5,540 nt of DNA from CAKZRD01 sp964549155. Its GTDB lineage: Archaea; Nanobdellota; Nanobdellia; Pacearchaeales; GW2011-AR1. Positions 1 to 5,233 of the stretch are shown in pieces. The notes under the pieces are model-generated. The model was not told the DNA's origin. It ran no database searches and saw nothing but the letters and a program-made list of their open reading frames with translations. How positions within the stretch are numbered: the first letter of the stretch is position 1; each line of letters opens with the position of its first letter. The stretch spans positions 1 through 5,540 of the forward strand of contig CAZJUG010000033.1 in NCBI GenBank assembly GCA_964549155.1, given 5' to 3'. The translations under genes were made by a program, and so were the position numbers.

Positions 1-65
1 TTTCCTTTTTCCCAGAACAAAAAAGGATTTATGCTTCTCTCCCGAATGACAAAAATGAGTACTGA
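1..65 (+). CDS. possible 3' end of a + strand gene (partial, weak)
   Basis: The frame starting at base 3 is open from the window edge to a TGA at 63-65 and reads like an ordinary protein tail (…FFPEQKRIYASLPNDKNEY). It would converge on secD. The frame starting at base 1 is also open, to a TAG at 136-138, but its translation holds five methionines in 45 residues and looks less natural. Only about 20 codons are visible, so no family can be named and the call may be chance. The 66-166 stretch holds no other gene that I can see. Confidence 0.2.
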   Translation, partial: SFFPEQKRIYASLPNDKNEY

Positions 66-151
66 GTCTAGATCAATGAAAAACCAAGTTGAAAGGAAAA
101 GGATAATCGCTTCGAGAGGGGTTAGGTTAAACGAATAGAAAAGAATTAAGG

Positions 152-189
152 AAAAAATTCCCCCATAAAAAAGATGCCATTTTGGCATC
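152..189 (-). terminator. secFD operon terminator: hairpin plus two T-runs
   Basis: Read on the - strand just after the secD stop codon, a perfect 7-bp stem (GATGCCA / TGGCATC, 183-189 and 173-179) with a 3-nt loop is followed at once by six Ts (172-167), and a second run of six Ts lies at 157-152. Archaeal RNA polymerase terminates mainly at T-runs, so the T-runs alone would serve; the stem may protect the 3' end. The position, 4 bp after the TAA of secD, fits the end of the secF-secD transcript. Confidence 0.65.
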
Positions 190-192
190 ATC

Positions 193-1734
193 TTAATCTT
201 CTCCCAACTGCCTTACGATTTCTGCAAAGGCAGGTCTAGAGATTAAAACACCTACAGAGATTCCAATCAATGTTGTAACTGCAAATCCCTTAAGAAGTCC
301 TGCAGAAGCCGCACCTATGCCCATAAAACTTAGTGCACCGGTTAATGGAACCATAGCAACGAAGGTAGTTGCAAAGGCAGTAGTTATAATAAAAAAAGCC
401 TTTTTTATTCTTTCTTTCAAAGATTCACCTTTAATATTTGACTCGTCCATAATAATTAACTGATCATCTACGCCAGTTCCGATGGATGCTATGATTCCTG
501 CAATCGAAGGCAAATCAAGATTCCATTTGATTAAAGCAGCAAAACCTATTAAGATTAATATCTCCGATATAAGGGTAGTCAATTGTACAAAAACCAATTT
601 TATTCTTCTATATCTAATAAAGACAATTAAACCCACAGCTAAAAAAGCAAATACTGCTGCAAATAAAATTTGCCTTGTGAACTCCTCGCCAAGTCTTGGA
701 GAAATTCGGTCGATTTTATCTAATTTCAATTTGAATGGGAGACTACCCGTGATTAAAACTGTTTGAAGTTGCTTCATATCCTGTTCTGCCTGAGCTATGG
801 CTTCCTGCCTATTTGTTCCTGAACCCGAACCAGATATCTGAATTTGTGTTGCAACCTTCCCTTTCAGATCCACGCCGATATTTAAAGAGTCTGTTAACTG
901 ATCATCAAGATAGAAATCAATTGTTTTTGAAAGATACCTTCCGCCAGAGGTCGTATTTATATCTAAATCTTTTGTAATCTCTGCATGCCTTTTTGCCGCA
1001 TCCTCGCTTAGATATATTACAAAACGAAAATTACATGCTTCTCCGCCTTCAACTGCAAAACATTCTGTTAAACCGGCATCCTGTCCTGTTCTTCCGACAT
1101 AAGTAACATCCTCGTTTCCGCCAACAAATACTGTTTCGTTTCCAATTTTTGCTTCGAATTTTCCCTGCTGGGCAATTAAATTCTCCAAATCTGAAGGAGA
1201 AGAACCGGCTATTTCAATAAGCATAAAGTTATTACCTGATAAATCTGTAACCTTTCTTATCTGAACATCTGTTAAACCGTATAGATTGAACCTTTCTTCC
1301 GAAACAGCTATTAGGTCATCTAGTTGAGCATCGGTTAGAGGCTCCTCTGCACTGACGAGGGCTCTGGCTCCCCCTTGTAAATCTAGTCCTGTTTTTATTC
1401 TTGTTTTTGGAATTTCTCCAACAATTACAGAATCAAAATCTTCTGAAGAAAATAATCCAATTAGAGGCAGATTATCTTTCGCAGATATAGTTATCTTTTT
1501 CTCGCCATCAAAAGATACAATCCTCGAATAGTCTTCTAGAGAGAGTATTTCTTGTCCATCTATCGAAGTAATAATTGTTCCACTTCTAAGTCCTGCTTCA
1601 AAAAGAGTAGAATTCTTTTCCAGAGATTTAACCATGACTCCTTCTTCCATAAATGTTGGTGGCAAGGAAAATATAGAAATCAAAGAAGCTATTACAAAAA
1701 ATACTAATACCCAAATTCTAAATGTGAATTTCAT
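193..1734 (-). CDS. secD: SecD, Sec translocase accessory subunit, with a PDZ-like domain
   Basis: SecD forms with SecF a membrane complex that helps proteins cross through SecYEG; Archaea have SecDF but no SecA. With the ATG at 1734 the protein has 513 residues. Helix 1 spans about 5-24. Residues ~31-87 read as a PDZ domain (GVMV loop, later AGLRSG, IDGQEI, LEDY). The first extracytoplasmic domain opens with the SecD signature TGLDLQGG (115-122). Five helices follow at about 354-374, 380-402, 407-430, 445-466 and 477-500. The fourth helix ends in GTGVDDQLIIMDE (419-431), where Asp423 matches the Asp of the bacterial GxDAN motif linked to proton coupling. The only cysteines, 225 and 234, lie in the external domain and could pair. 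The start was chosen because its ATG overlaps the secF stop as ATGA (1731-1734); an in-frame ATG 18 bp earlier would overlap secF further. Confidence 0.95.
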   Translation of the reverse strand: MKFTFRIWVLVFFVIASLISIFSLPPTFMEEGVMVKSLEKNSTLFEAGLRSGTIITSIDGQEILSLEDYSRIVSFDGEKKITISAKDNLPLIGLFSSEDFDSVIVGEIPKTRIKTGLDLQGGARALVSAEEPLTDAQLDDLIAVSEERFNLYGLTDVQIRKVTDLSGNNFMLIEIAGSSPSDLENLIAQQGKFEAKIGNETVFVGGNEDVTYVGRTGQDAGLTECFAVEGGEACNFRFVIYLSEDAAKRHAEITKDLDINTTSGGRYLSKTIDFYLDDQLTDSLNIGVDLKGKVATQIQISGSGSGTNRQEAIAQAEQDMKQLQTVLITGSLPFKLKLDKIDRISPRLGEEFTRQILFAAVFAFLAVGLIVFIRYRRIKLVFVQLTTLISEILILIGFAALIKWNLDLPSIAGIIASIGTGVDDQLIIMDESNIKGESLKERIKKAFFIITTAFATTFVAMVPLTGALSFMGIGAASAGLLKGFAVTTLIGISVGVLISRPAFAEIVRQLGED

Positions 1735-2744
1735 GTTCTCTCTGCATACCATTTAATTATAGAAGCGTTTGCTAACCATGTATTTACTATATCCCAAGAT
1801 AATGCTATTGCAAGGATTGTAAATACTTGGTTTAATACGCTTTGAAAATTATAGACAACTATAAGGGCCGTAAGAACTGCTATAATAGATGTAAGAGTCA
1901 TAGTAATTCCTGTTTTGAATGCATCAAAAATCTCCCTATTAATTGAGTGTTTTCTTTGAAGAACACGAGTGGTTAAAAGAACATCGGTGTCTATAGAATA
2001 ACCAGTCATCATAAGAAATGCTGCAATTCCTGCAGTTGAGAGTTTTATCCCTAGGAGATTTACAACCGTTAAAGTCATCACCAGATTAGAGAATGCACTG
2101 AGTATTATCGCAAACGAGGGAACAGAATTTTTTATATATGTAAAAAGAAGAAAACCCCCCAACAAAAAAAGTAAAACCAACTTAACAGAAGAAAAAGAAC
2201 CCACCATTAGGCTTCCAAGGAGTAATCCTATTATGAAGTTTAATACTACCACCATTAACTTAAGTCTTTTTCCCTTACCAAAAATAAGAAAAACAACTGC
2301 AGACATCCAAAAAAAAGCCAAGGCAATTGAAGAGAGTAATTGTGAATAAAAATTCTTACTTAGTGCTGCAGAAGTTGTTTCAACACTGGAATTTTCTTGT
2401 GAAAGTTTATAACCTAAGAAGTCTTCTATTAGACTAATTGCTAAATCGGTTTTATCTTCTTGAACAATAATAATTATTTGAGTTTGTTGTCCAGAATTGT
2501 CTAGTAGTGTTCTTACCTCAATATCGGTAAGTTCTTTCAGAATAAAAGATTCTAAATCTTGGGCATTTGCATCGACAAAGAGAGAAATTGTCGTTCCACC
2601 GGTTAAAGAAACATCTTTATACATTATATCGTTGTTTTGAATATAAAAATAAACTAAATAAGACAGTGAAAGAAGTAGAAGCAAGGCTGGAAAGATTAAA
2701 ATCTTTTTATAGTGCTTATCATATCTTTTTGAAAAAGATTCCAT
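1731..2744 (-). CDS. secF: SecF, Sec translocase accessory subunit, apparently with an extra membrane hairpin
   Basis: Partner of SecD and first gene of the operon; bacteria usually have secD first. The 337-residue protein has helix 1 at about 15-36, an external domain (~37-132) that opens with LTGGTTISL (47-55), and the archaeal SecF signature GYSIDTDVLLTTR at 248-260, followed by two more helices (~275-297, 302-330). Archaeal SecF proteins are generally under 300 residues as I recall. The excess lies between the external domain and the VPSFAIILSAFSN segment (208-220), where I see helices at about 133-156, 163-182 and 187-203 in place of one, so about eight helices in total rather than six. 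The ATG at 2744 has no Shine-Dalgarno sequence, but a TATA-like box sits 25 bp upstream, which fits a leaderless mRNA. Identity is firm; the helix count is by eye. Confidence 0.95.
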   Translation of the reverse strand: MESFSKRYDKHYKKILIFPALLLLLSLSYLVYFYIQNNDIMYKDVSLTGGTTISLFVDANAQDLESFILKELTDIEVRTLLDNSGQQTQIIIIVQEDKTDLAISLIEDFLGYKLSQENSSVETTSAALSKNFYSQLLSSIALAFFWMSAVVFLIFGKGKRLKLMVVVLNFIIGLLLGSLMVGSFSSVKLVLLFLLGGFLLFTYIKNSVPSFAIILSAFSNLVMTLTVVNLLGIKLSTAGIAAFLMMTGYSIDTDVLLTTRVLQRKHSINREIFDAFKTGITMTLTSIIAVLTALIVVYNFQSVLNQVFTILAIALSWDIVNTWLANASIIKWYAERT

Positions 2745-2764
2745 AATTAAACTATTTAATAGTG

Positions 2765-2773
2765 CTTTTTAAG
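2765..2773 (-). promoter_or_regulatory. TATA box of the secF-secD operon
   Basis: CTTAAAAAG on the - strand, centred 25 bp before the A of the secF ATG. That places transcription start at or beside the start codon (leaderless). The BRE that would lie just upstream is lost in the N gap. Confidence 0.55.
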
Positions 2774-2774
2774 G

Positions 2775-2874
2775 NNNNNNNNNNNNNNNNNNNNNNNNNN
2801 NNNNNNNNNNNNNNNNNNNNNNNNNNNNNNNNNNNNNNNNNNNNNNNNNNNNNNNNNNNNNNNNNNNNNNNNNN
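2775..2874. other. assembly gap of exactly 100 N
   Basis: One hundred consecutive Ns, the customary placeholder for a scaffold gap of unknown size. It removes the BRE of secF and the 3' part of the tRNA-Gly gene. The true length could differ, and the link between the two sides rests on scaffolding. Confidence 0.98.
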
Positions 2875-2920
2875 TTTTCATATTTGGAAGGCTAGCATTC
2901 TACCACTGAACTATCCACGC
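2875..2920 (-). tRNA. tRNA-Gly(UCC), 5' half only; probable intron, cut by the gap
   Basis: Starting at 2920 on the - strand the tRNA pattern is clear: acceptor strand GCGTGGA, TA, D-stem GTTC, D-loop AGTGGTA, D-stem GAAT, G26, then anticodon-stem strand CTAGC and loop CTTCCAA with anticodon TCC (2886-2888), which reads GGA glycine codons. The next bases (AATATGAAAA) do not pair with CTAGC, so the second half of the anticodon stem is absent here. The simplest reading is an intron at the usual archaeal site 37/38 (after 2885), with the rest of the intron and the 3' exon inside the gap. A trans-spliced half-gene cannot be excluded. Confidence 0.8.
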
Positions 2921-2946
2921 ATAAAAATACATATCTAATGAGGGAT

Positions 2947-2954
2947 TTTAAAGC
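2947..2954 (-). promoter_or_regulatory. TATA box of tRNA-Gly, inside the end of the HNH gene
   Basis: CTTTAAAA on the - strand, centred about 30 bp before tRNA base 1, so transcription should start a few bases upstream of the mature 5' end. It overlaps the stop codon of the upstream HNH gene. A T-run at 2922-2926 lies between it and the tRNA. Confidence 0.5.
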
Positions 2955-3277
2955 TTTCTCTCATGGAAATGTAGTTTTCTATGACAGTTGGCACATAATA
3001 CCTGGCACTTAGATATCTCTCCTAAAATTTTTTCCCTTGAGTTTCCATTCAATATCATTGTAGATACTAGGTTTTCCTTTTTACCATTATGGTGAAAATC
3101 AATAATTGCTGGATGAGACTCTCCACAAATAGAACACTTTAATCGAGATTTGTATTCTAAAATCCACTTTCTTATTTCTTTTTTTCTTCTAGTGACATGA
3201 TTAATCTCAGATATAGAATTCCTTTTATACCATTCCCTACGATAAATTCTTCTTTTTTCTATATCTCTGAAAGGCAT
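2948..3277 (-). CDS. small stand-alone HNH nuclease
   Basis: A 109-residue protein with a very basic N-terminal half (residues 1-46, about one third Arg/Lys) followed by an HNH (ββα-metal) nuclease fold. Visible elements are a CxxC pair (Cys48, Cys51), the IDFHH segment with His62 and His63 at the metal and catalytic site, and CANCH with Cys95, Asn97, Cys98 and His99. The two CxxC pairs should hold a structural zinc, and the basic region probably contacts DNA. Small proteins like this occur as free homing-type endonucleases, in phages and beside restriction systems; the sequence does not say which. No methylase or integrase is nearby. It ends 27 bp before the intron-bearing tRNA-Gly on the same strand and is divergent from the TIM-barrel gene. 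ATG at 3277 has a TATA box 26 bp upstream. Base composition matches its neighbours. Confidence 0.85.
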   Translation of the reverse strand: MPFRDIEKRRIYRREWYKRNSISEINHVTRRKKEIRKWILEYKSRLKCSICGESHPAIIDFHHNGKKENLVSTMILNGNSREKILGEISKCQVLCANCHRKLHFHERKL

Positions 3278-3291
3278 GAATTATTTATGGT

Positions 3292-3314
3292 TTCAAACTT
3301 TTTAAATGTTTGGA
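3292..3314 (-). promoter_or_regulatory. HNH gene TATA box framed by an inverted repeat
   Basis: ATTTAAAAAG on the - strand (3307-3298) is centred 26 bp before the HNH ATG, the spacing for a leaderless mRNA. Arms TTCAAAC (3292-3298) and GTTTGGA (3308-3314) match as an inverted repeat in six of seven positions and frame the box, so a symmetric regulator could bind there. The promoter call is fair; the operator idea is only an inference. Confidence 0.45.
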
Positions 3315-3387
3315 ATCTTTTTGAAGTTTATAATTGAATTTTTCTCCTTATAAACCTCTATTTAAAAAATCAAAAAAAGAGATTAAG

Positions 3388-3395
3388 TTTAAAAG
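3388..3395 (+). promoter_or_regulatory. TATA box of the TIM-barrel gene
   Basis: TTTAAAAG is centred about 26 bp before the ATG at 3418. This spacing decides the start: the longer frame opening with TTG at 3334 would begin upstream of the promoter. Confidence 0.55.
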
Positions 3396-3417
3396 AATAA
3401 GAAAAGAAGATTCTTAT

Positions 3418-4107
3418 ATGAATAAAAGAATAGGTGTGTCATTAGGTGCATTTCCAAGAGATATGCCTTATTTTGAACGATTAGGTACTCTCCTTGACAT
3501 GAATTGTAAAACAGTGGAGTTGATGTTTGACTCTCCAGAACATTATGTAAAAAATAGAAATTTTGGAGGGGCATTTTATGAATACTTAAGAGACTTAGAC
3601 CATCTATCGCTACACCTGCCATTGAAATGGACCTATAAAAAAGATTCTAAAAATGAAAGACTTTTGCAAGAGGTTTTCTATTCAGGAGTTGCATTGAATG
3701 TAAGAAATTATACAATACATCCCGAAAGTTTTGATATGTCTCTACTTCCTATTTTCGATGGAAAAGCCAGTTTTGAAAATTGCAGAAAGAAGAATGCCTT
3801 AGATAATTATAAAAGACTTTATGAAGAACATAGAACTCCTTGGGTTCTAGATACTTCTCATGCACTTAGTGTTTCTGAGTCTCATTTAAACGAGATGATT
3901 CAGTGGCATAGTCAAGAAGGAAATCTCTCACAGATCCATTTAAGTACCTATAGGGGGAGAAAGAATCATTGTCCAATAATAGGAGAAAGAGGATTGATTG
4001 AAAAAGTCGGAGGACTTGGAGTTCCGATAATTCTTGAGGCAGCTTATGGTGATATTGATTCTCTAAAAAGAGATTATGAATATGTTTGTGAAGTTCTAAA
4101 AAGCTAG
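3418..4107 (+). CDS. TIM-barrel metalloprotein, endonuclease IV / sugar-phosphate isomerase superfamily
   Basis: From the ATG at 3418 the protein has 229 residues. The layout is that of the xylose-isomerase-like TIM barrel (AP endonuclease 2 family): strand 1 with IGVSLGAF, VELMF (33-37), HLPLKW with His66, TIHPES with His101, FENC with Glu120, WVLDTSHAL with Asp145 and His148, IHLS with His174, His184, and IILEAAY with Glu207. These line up in order with most metal ligands of E. coli endonuclease IV, which cuts DNA at abasic sites. However, the residue two before His184 is Lys182, where endonuclease IV has an Asp ligand, and the protein is shorter than Nfo (about 285 residues). It may therefore be a sugar-phosphate isomerase/epimerase or another hydrolase rather than a true AP endonuclease. 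It has its own promoter and no partner gene, so context does not help. The first 28 codons of the longer TTG frame are Lys-rich and were left out. Confidence 0.75.
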   Translation: MNKRIGVSLGAFPRDMPYFERLGTLLDMNCKTVELMFDSPEHYVKNRNFGGAFYEYLRDLDHLSLHLPLKWTYKKDSKNERLLQEVFYSGVALNVRNYTIHPESFDMSLLPIFDGKASFENCRKKNALDNYKRLYEEHRTPWVLDTSHALSVSESHLNEMIQWHSQEGNLSQIHLSTYRGRKNHCPIIGERGLIEKVGGLGVPIILEAAYGDIDSLKRDYEYVCEVLKS

Positions 4108-4138
4108 ATTAAATTTCTAAGAAAAATAAAGAAACAAA

Positions 4139-4149
4139 CTTTTAAAAGG
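4139..4149 (+). promoter_or_regulatory. TATA box of tRNA-Leu
   Basis: CTTTTAAAAGG, containing a perfect 10-bp palindrome, is centred about 30 bp before tRNA base 1 and follows a purine-rich stretch (GAAACAAA, 4131-4138) that could be the BRE. It lies 31 bp after the stop of the TIM-barrel gene, so the tRNA has its own promoter. Confidence 0.6.
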
Positions 4150-4173
4150 AGCGAGGAATAGATATTTTTGTAT

Positions 4174-4300
4174 GTGGGGGTGCCGGAGTGGCCTAACGGG
4201 CTGGACTTAAGACATAGAAAATCCAGGATTTTCTGGGTTTCCAACAATGTTAGAAATCCAGTGGCTTTTGCCTTCGGGGGTTCGAATCCTCCCTCCCACA
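4174..4300 (+). tRNA. tRNA-Leu(UAA) with an intron
   Basis: Acceptor GTGGGGG (4174-4180) pairs with CTCCCAC (4293-4299), discriminator A at 4300, no encoded CCA. The anticodon stem is CTGGA (4201-4205) with TCCAG (4257-4261); the loop is CTTAAG plus A38 at 4256, and anticodon TAA is at 4208-4210 (reads UUA codons). The long variable arm typical of leucine tRNAs has the stem GGC-TTTT-GCC (4263-4272). The T-stem GGGGG / CCTCC (4276-4280, 4288-4292) holds one G-U pair around loop TTCGAAT. Exons are 4174-4211 and 4256-4300. The 3' part is repeated downstream. Confidence 0.95.
4212..4255 (+). other. 44-nt tRNA-Leu intron with bulge-helix-bulge splice sites
   Basis: The intron sits at the standard 37/38 site. 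The 3-nt bulges are AGA (4210-4212) and AAA (4254-4256), each cut after its second base by the archaeal splicing endonuclease. The 4-bp central helix pairs 4206-4209 with 4250-4253 and holds one T·T mismatch. The intron-side helix is CAT (4213-4215) with ATG (4247-4249). Within the intron, AGAAAAT (4216-4222) and ATTTTCT (4228-4234) form a 7-bp hairpin with loop CCAGG. Confidence 0.88.
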
Positions 4301-4427
4301 TTTAGTCCATTCTCACCCCTCGATTGTAGAGGACAATCTACAGGTCCTCAAAATTAAGAAAATTTTGGGAACTTCAACTCTTACGAGATTGAAATCTTCG
4401 AATCCTCCCTCCCACATTTAGTCCATT
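4281..4427 (+). repeat. 31-bp direct repeat of the tRNA-Leu 3' end (att-like pair)
   Basis: Copy 1 (4281-4311) runs from the T-loop of tRNA-Leu to 11 bp past its 3' end; copy 2 (4397-4427) is identical over all 31 bases. Neighbouring bases differ on both sides, and copy 2 has no tRNA body in front of it. Integrases of archaeal and bacterial elements commonly use tRNA 3' ends and leave such direct repeats at both borders. The 85 bp between the copies hold no gene, so this could be a scar left after loss of an element; no integrase is visible in the window. A local duplication is the other explanation. Confidence 0.85.
4322..4369. repeat. overlapping inverted repeats between the att-like copies
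   Basis: Four hairpins can be drawn and some exclude each other: GATTGT/ACAATC (4322-4327, 4333-4338), TGTAGA/TCTACA (4325-4330, 4337-4342), GAGGAC/GTCCTC (4329-4334, 4344-4349), and a 9-bp stem CTCAAAATT/AATTTTGGG with loop AAGAA (4347-4355, 4361-4369, one G-U). They could be protein-binding sites or RNA structure. I do not recognise a known family. Confidence 0.55.
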
Positions 4428-4450
4428 AATTTTTAAGATTATTGAATAGA

Positions 4451-4460
4451 CTTTTAAATA
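4451..4460 (+). promoter_or_regulatory. TATA box of tRNA-Arg
   Basis: CTTTTAAATA is centred about 26 bp before base 1 of tRNA-Arg, so transcription should start almost at the mature 5' end. Confidence 0.6.
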
Positions 4461-4481
4461 AACTTTTCTTTCTTGATTTAT

Positions 4482-4556
4482 GCCCGGGTAGCTCAGCCTG
4501 GATAGAGCACGTCCCTCCTAAGGACGGGGTCGGGGGTTCAAATCCTCCTTCGGGCG
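4482..4556 (+). tRNA. tRNA-Arg(CCU)
   Basis: A complete tRNA of 75 nt without intron. Acceptor GCCCGGG (4482-4488) pairs with TTCGGGC (4549-4555) with two G-U pairs; discriminator G at 4556; no encoded CCA. D-stem GCTC/GAGC encloses a 10-nt loop. Anticodon stem CGTCC (4510-4514) pairs with GGACG (4522-4526) around loop CTCCTAA, anticodon CCT at 4517-4519, which reads AGG arginine codons. T-stem GGGGG/CCTCC has loop TTCAAAT. It has its own TATA box. Its 3' end lies 3 bp from the stop codon of the convergent decarboxylase, so its terminator must lie within that gene's end. Confidence 0.96.
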
Positions 4557-4559
4557 TAT

Positions 4560-5210
4560 TTAATTTAGAATCCTGGCGATTATTGTTTCGCCTGAACTTA
4601 CTTTTTCTCCTTCCAGTACGACTATTTCTAAATTCTCTAATGGCAAAACAATGCTTACCTGTGAACCAAAGTTTATCAGACCTATTCTTTCCCCTTTTTC
4701 AAGAAATTGATTTGGATAAACCCAATTCTCAATTCTGGATACAATGAGGCCGGCTATTTGAATTATTTTGAATTTGCCTATATTGTCATTTAATATTATA
4801 GTCTCAGTTTTTTCATTGAATAGACCTTTTTCAAAGGAAGTTGAAGGTTGCCATTTACCATTTTTATGTTCTACAGAAAGAACTTCTCCAGATAATGATG
4901 CTCTTTGTATATGGATATCTAATGGAAACATAAAGATTGAGACCACATAACATTGGTCACAGATATCTGAGATTGTAGTATTTATCTTGCCAATGAGCCC
5001 TTTTTCGATTTCTAGACTGCTTATATTATTAATCTCCAAGATTTTCAAGACCCTTCCAGAGGCTGGAGAGACTATAGTATTAGGATCTTGAGAAATTTGA
5101 ATTTCTGGATCTCTTAAAAACCAAAATTTCCAAAAGGCTATAAATAATAGAAGAATGATAACTAAGACCAGAAAAGAGACTTGGAGAATTCTCTTATTAT
5201 TTTTCACCAT
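4560..5210 (-). CDS. asd: phosphatidylserine (archaetidylserine) decarboxylase proenzyme
   Basis: Pyruvoyl-dependent enzyme that removes CO2 from the serine head group of a membrane lipid; in Archaea the product would be archaetidylethanolamine. With the ATG at 5210 it has 216 residues. One N-terminal membrane helix (~9-30) is followed by FLRDPE (31-36), SPASG (48-52), FMFPLDIHIQRA (93-104, family SPLDVHVNRA), QIAG (151-154) and INFGSQ (179-184). Self-cleavage between Gly182 and Ser183 would turn Ser183 into the pyruvoyl group. The motif normally written SPADG reads SPASG, so an Asp linked to self-cleavage in the family is Ser51 here. An in-frame GTG at 5228 lies between the TATA box and the ATG and would be upstream of the predicted transcript start, so the ATG was preferred. 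The partner serine transferase gene is not in the window. The family is clear; whether it is active is open. Confidence 0.85.
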   Translation of the reverse strand: MVKNNKRILQVSFLVLVIILLLFIAFWKFWFLRDPEIQISQDPNTIVSPASGRVLKILEINNISSLEIEKGLIGKINTTISDICDQCYVVSIFMFPLDIHIQRASLSGEVLSVEHKNGKWQPSTSFEKGLFNEKTETIILNDNIGKFKIIQIAGLIVSRIENWVYPNQFLEKGERIGLINFGSQVSIVLPLENLEIVVLEGEKVSSGETIIARILN

Positions 5211-5233
5211 CTTGTTTTGTTCAAACACCTATA

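Noticed and set aside
40..100. possible box C/D guide RNA (ATGA and CTGA motifs)
   Set aside because: No proper C box (RTGATGA) pairs with a D box at the right spacing, and there is no promoter.
482..766. 94-codon + strand frame inside secD
   Set aside because: It is antisense to the conserved SecD helices and resembles no protein.
3334..3417. N-terminal extension of the TIM-barrel protein from a TTG
   Set aside because: The 28 added residues are Lys-rich and unlike the family, and the TATA box at 3388-3395 lies inside the extension at the right distance from the ATG at 3418.
3389..3622. 77-codon - strand frame over the TIM-barrel start
   Set aside because: It is antisense to the TIM-barrel gene and its promoter, with no promoter or family signature of its own.
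4104..4301. 65-codon - strand frame across tRNA-Leu
   Set aside because: It is antisense to a certain tRNA gene and its intron; the translation is tRNA-derived (for example WEGGFEPPKAKA).
4442..4747. 101-codon + strand frame across tRNA-Arg and the decarboxylase end
   Set aside because: Its N-terminal third is the tRNA sequence and the rest is antisense to the decarboxylase.
5211..5228. GTG start six codons upstream in the decarboxylase
   Set aside because: It would lie upstream of the transcript start predicted from the TATA box; the ATG at 5210 fits the spacing.
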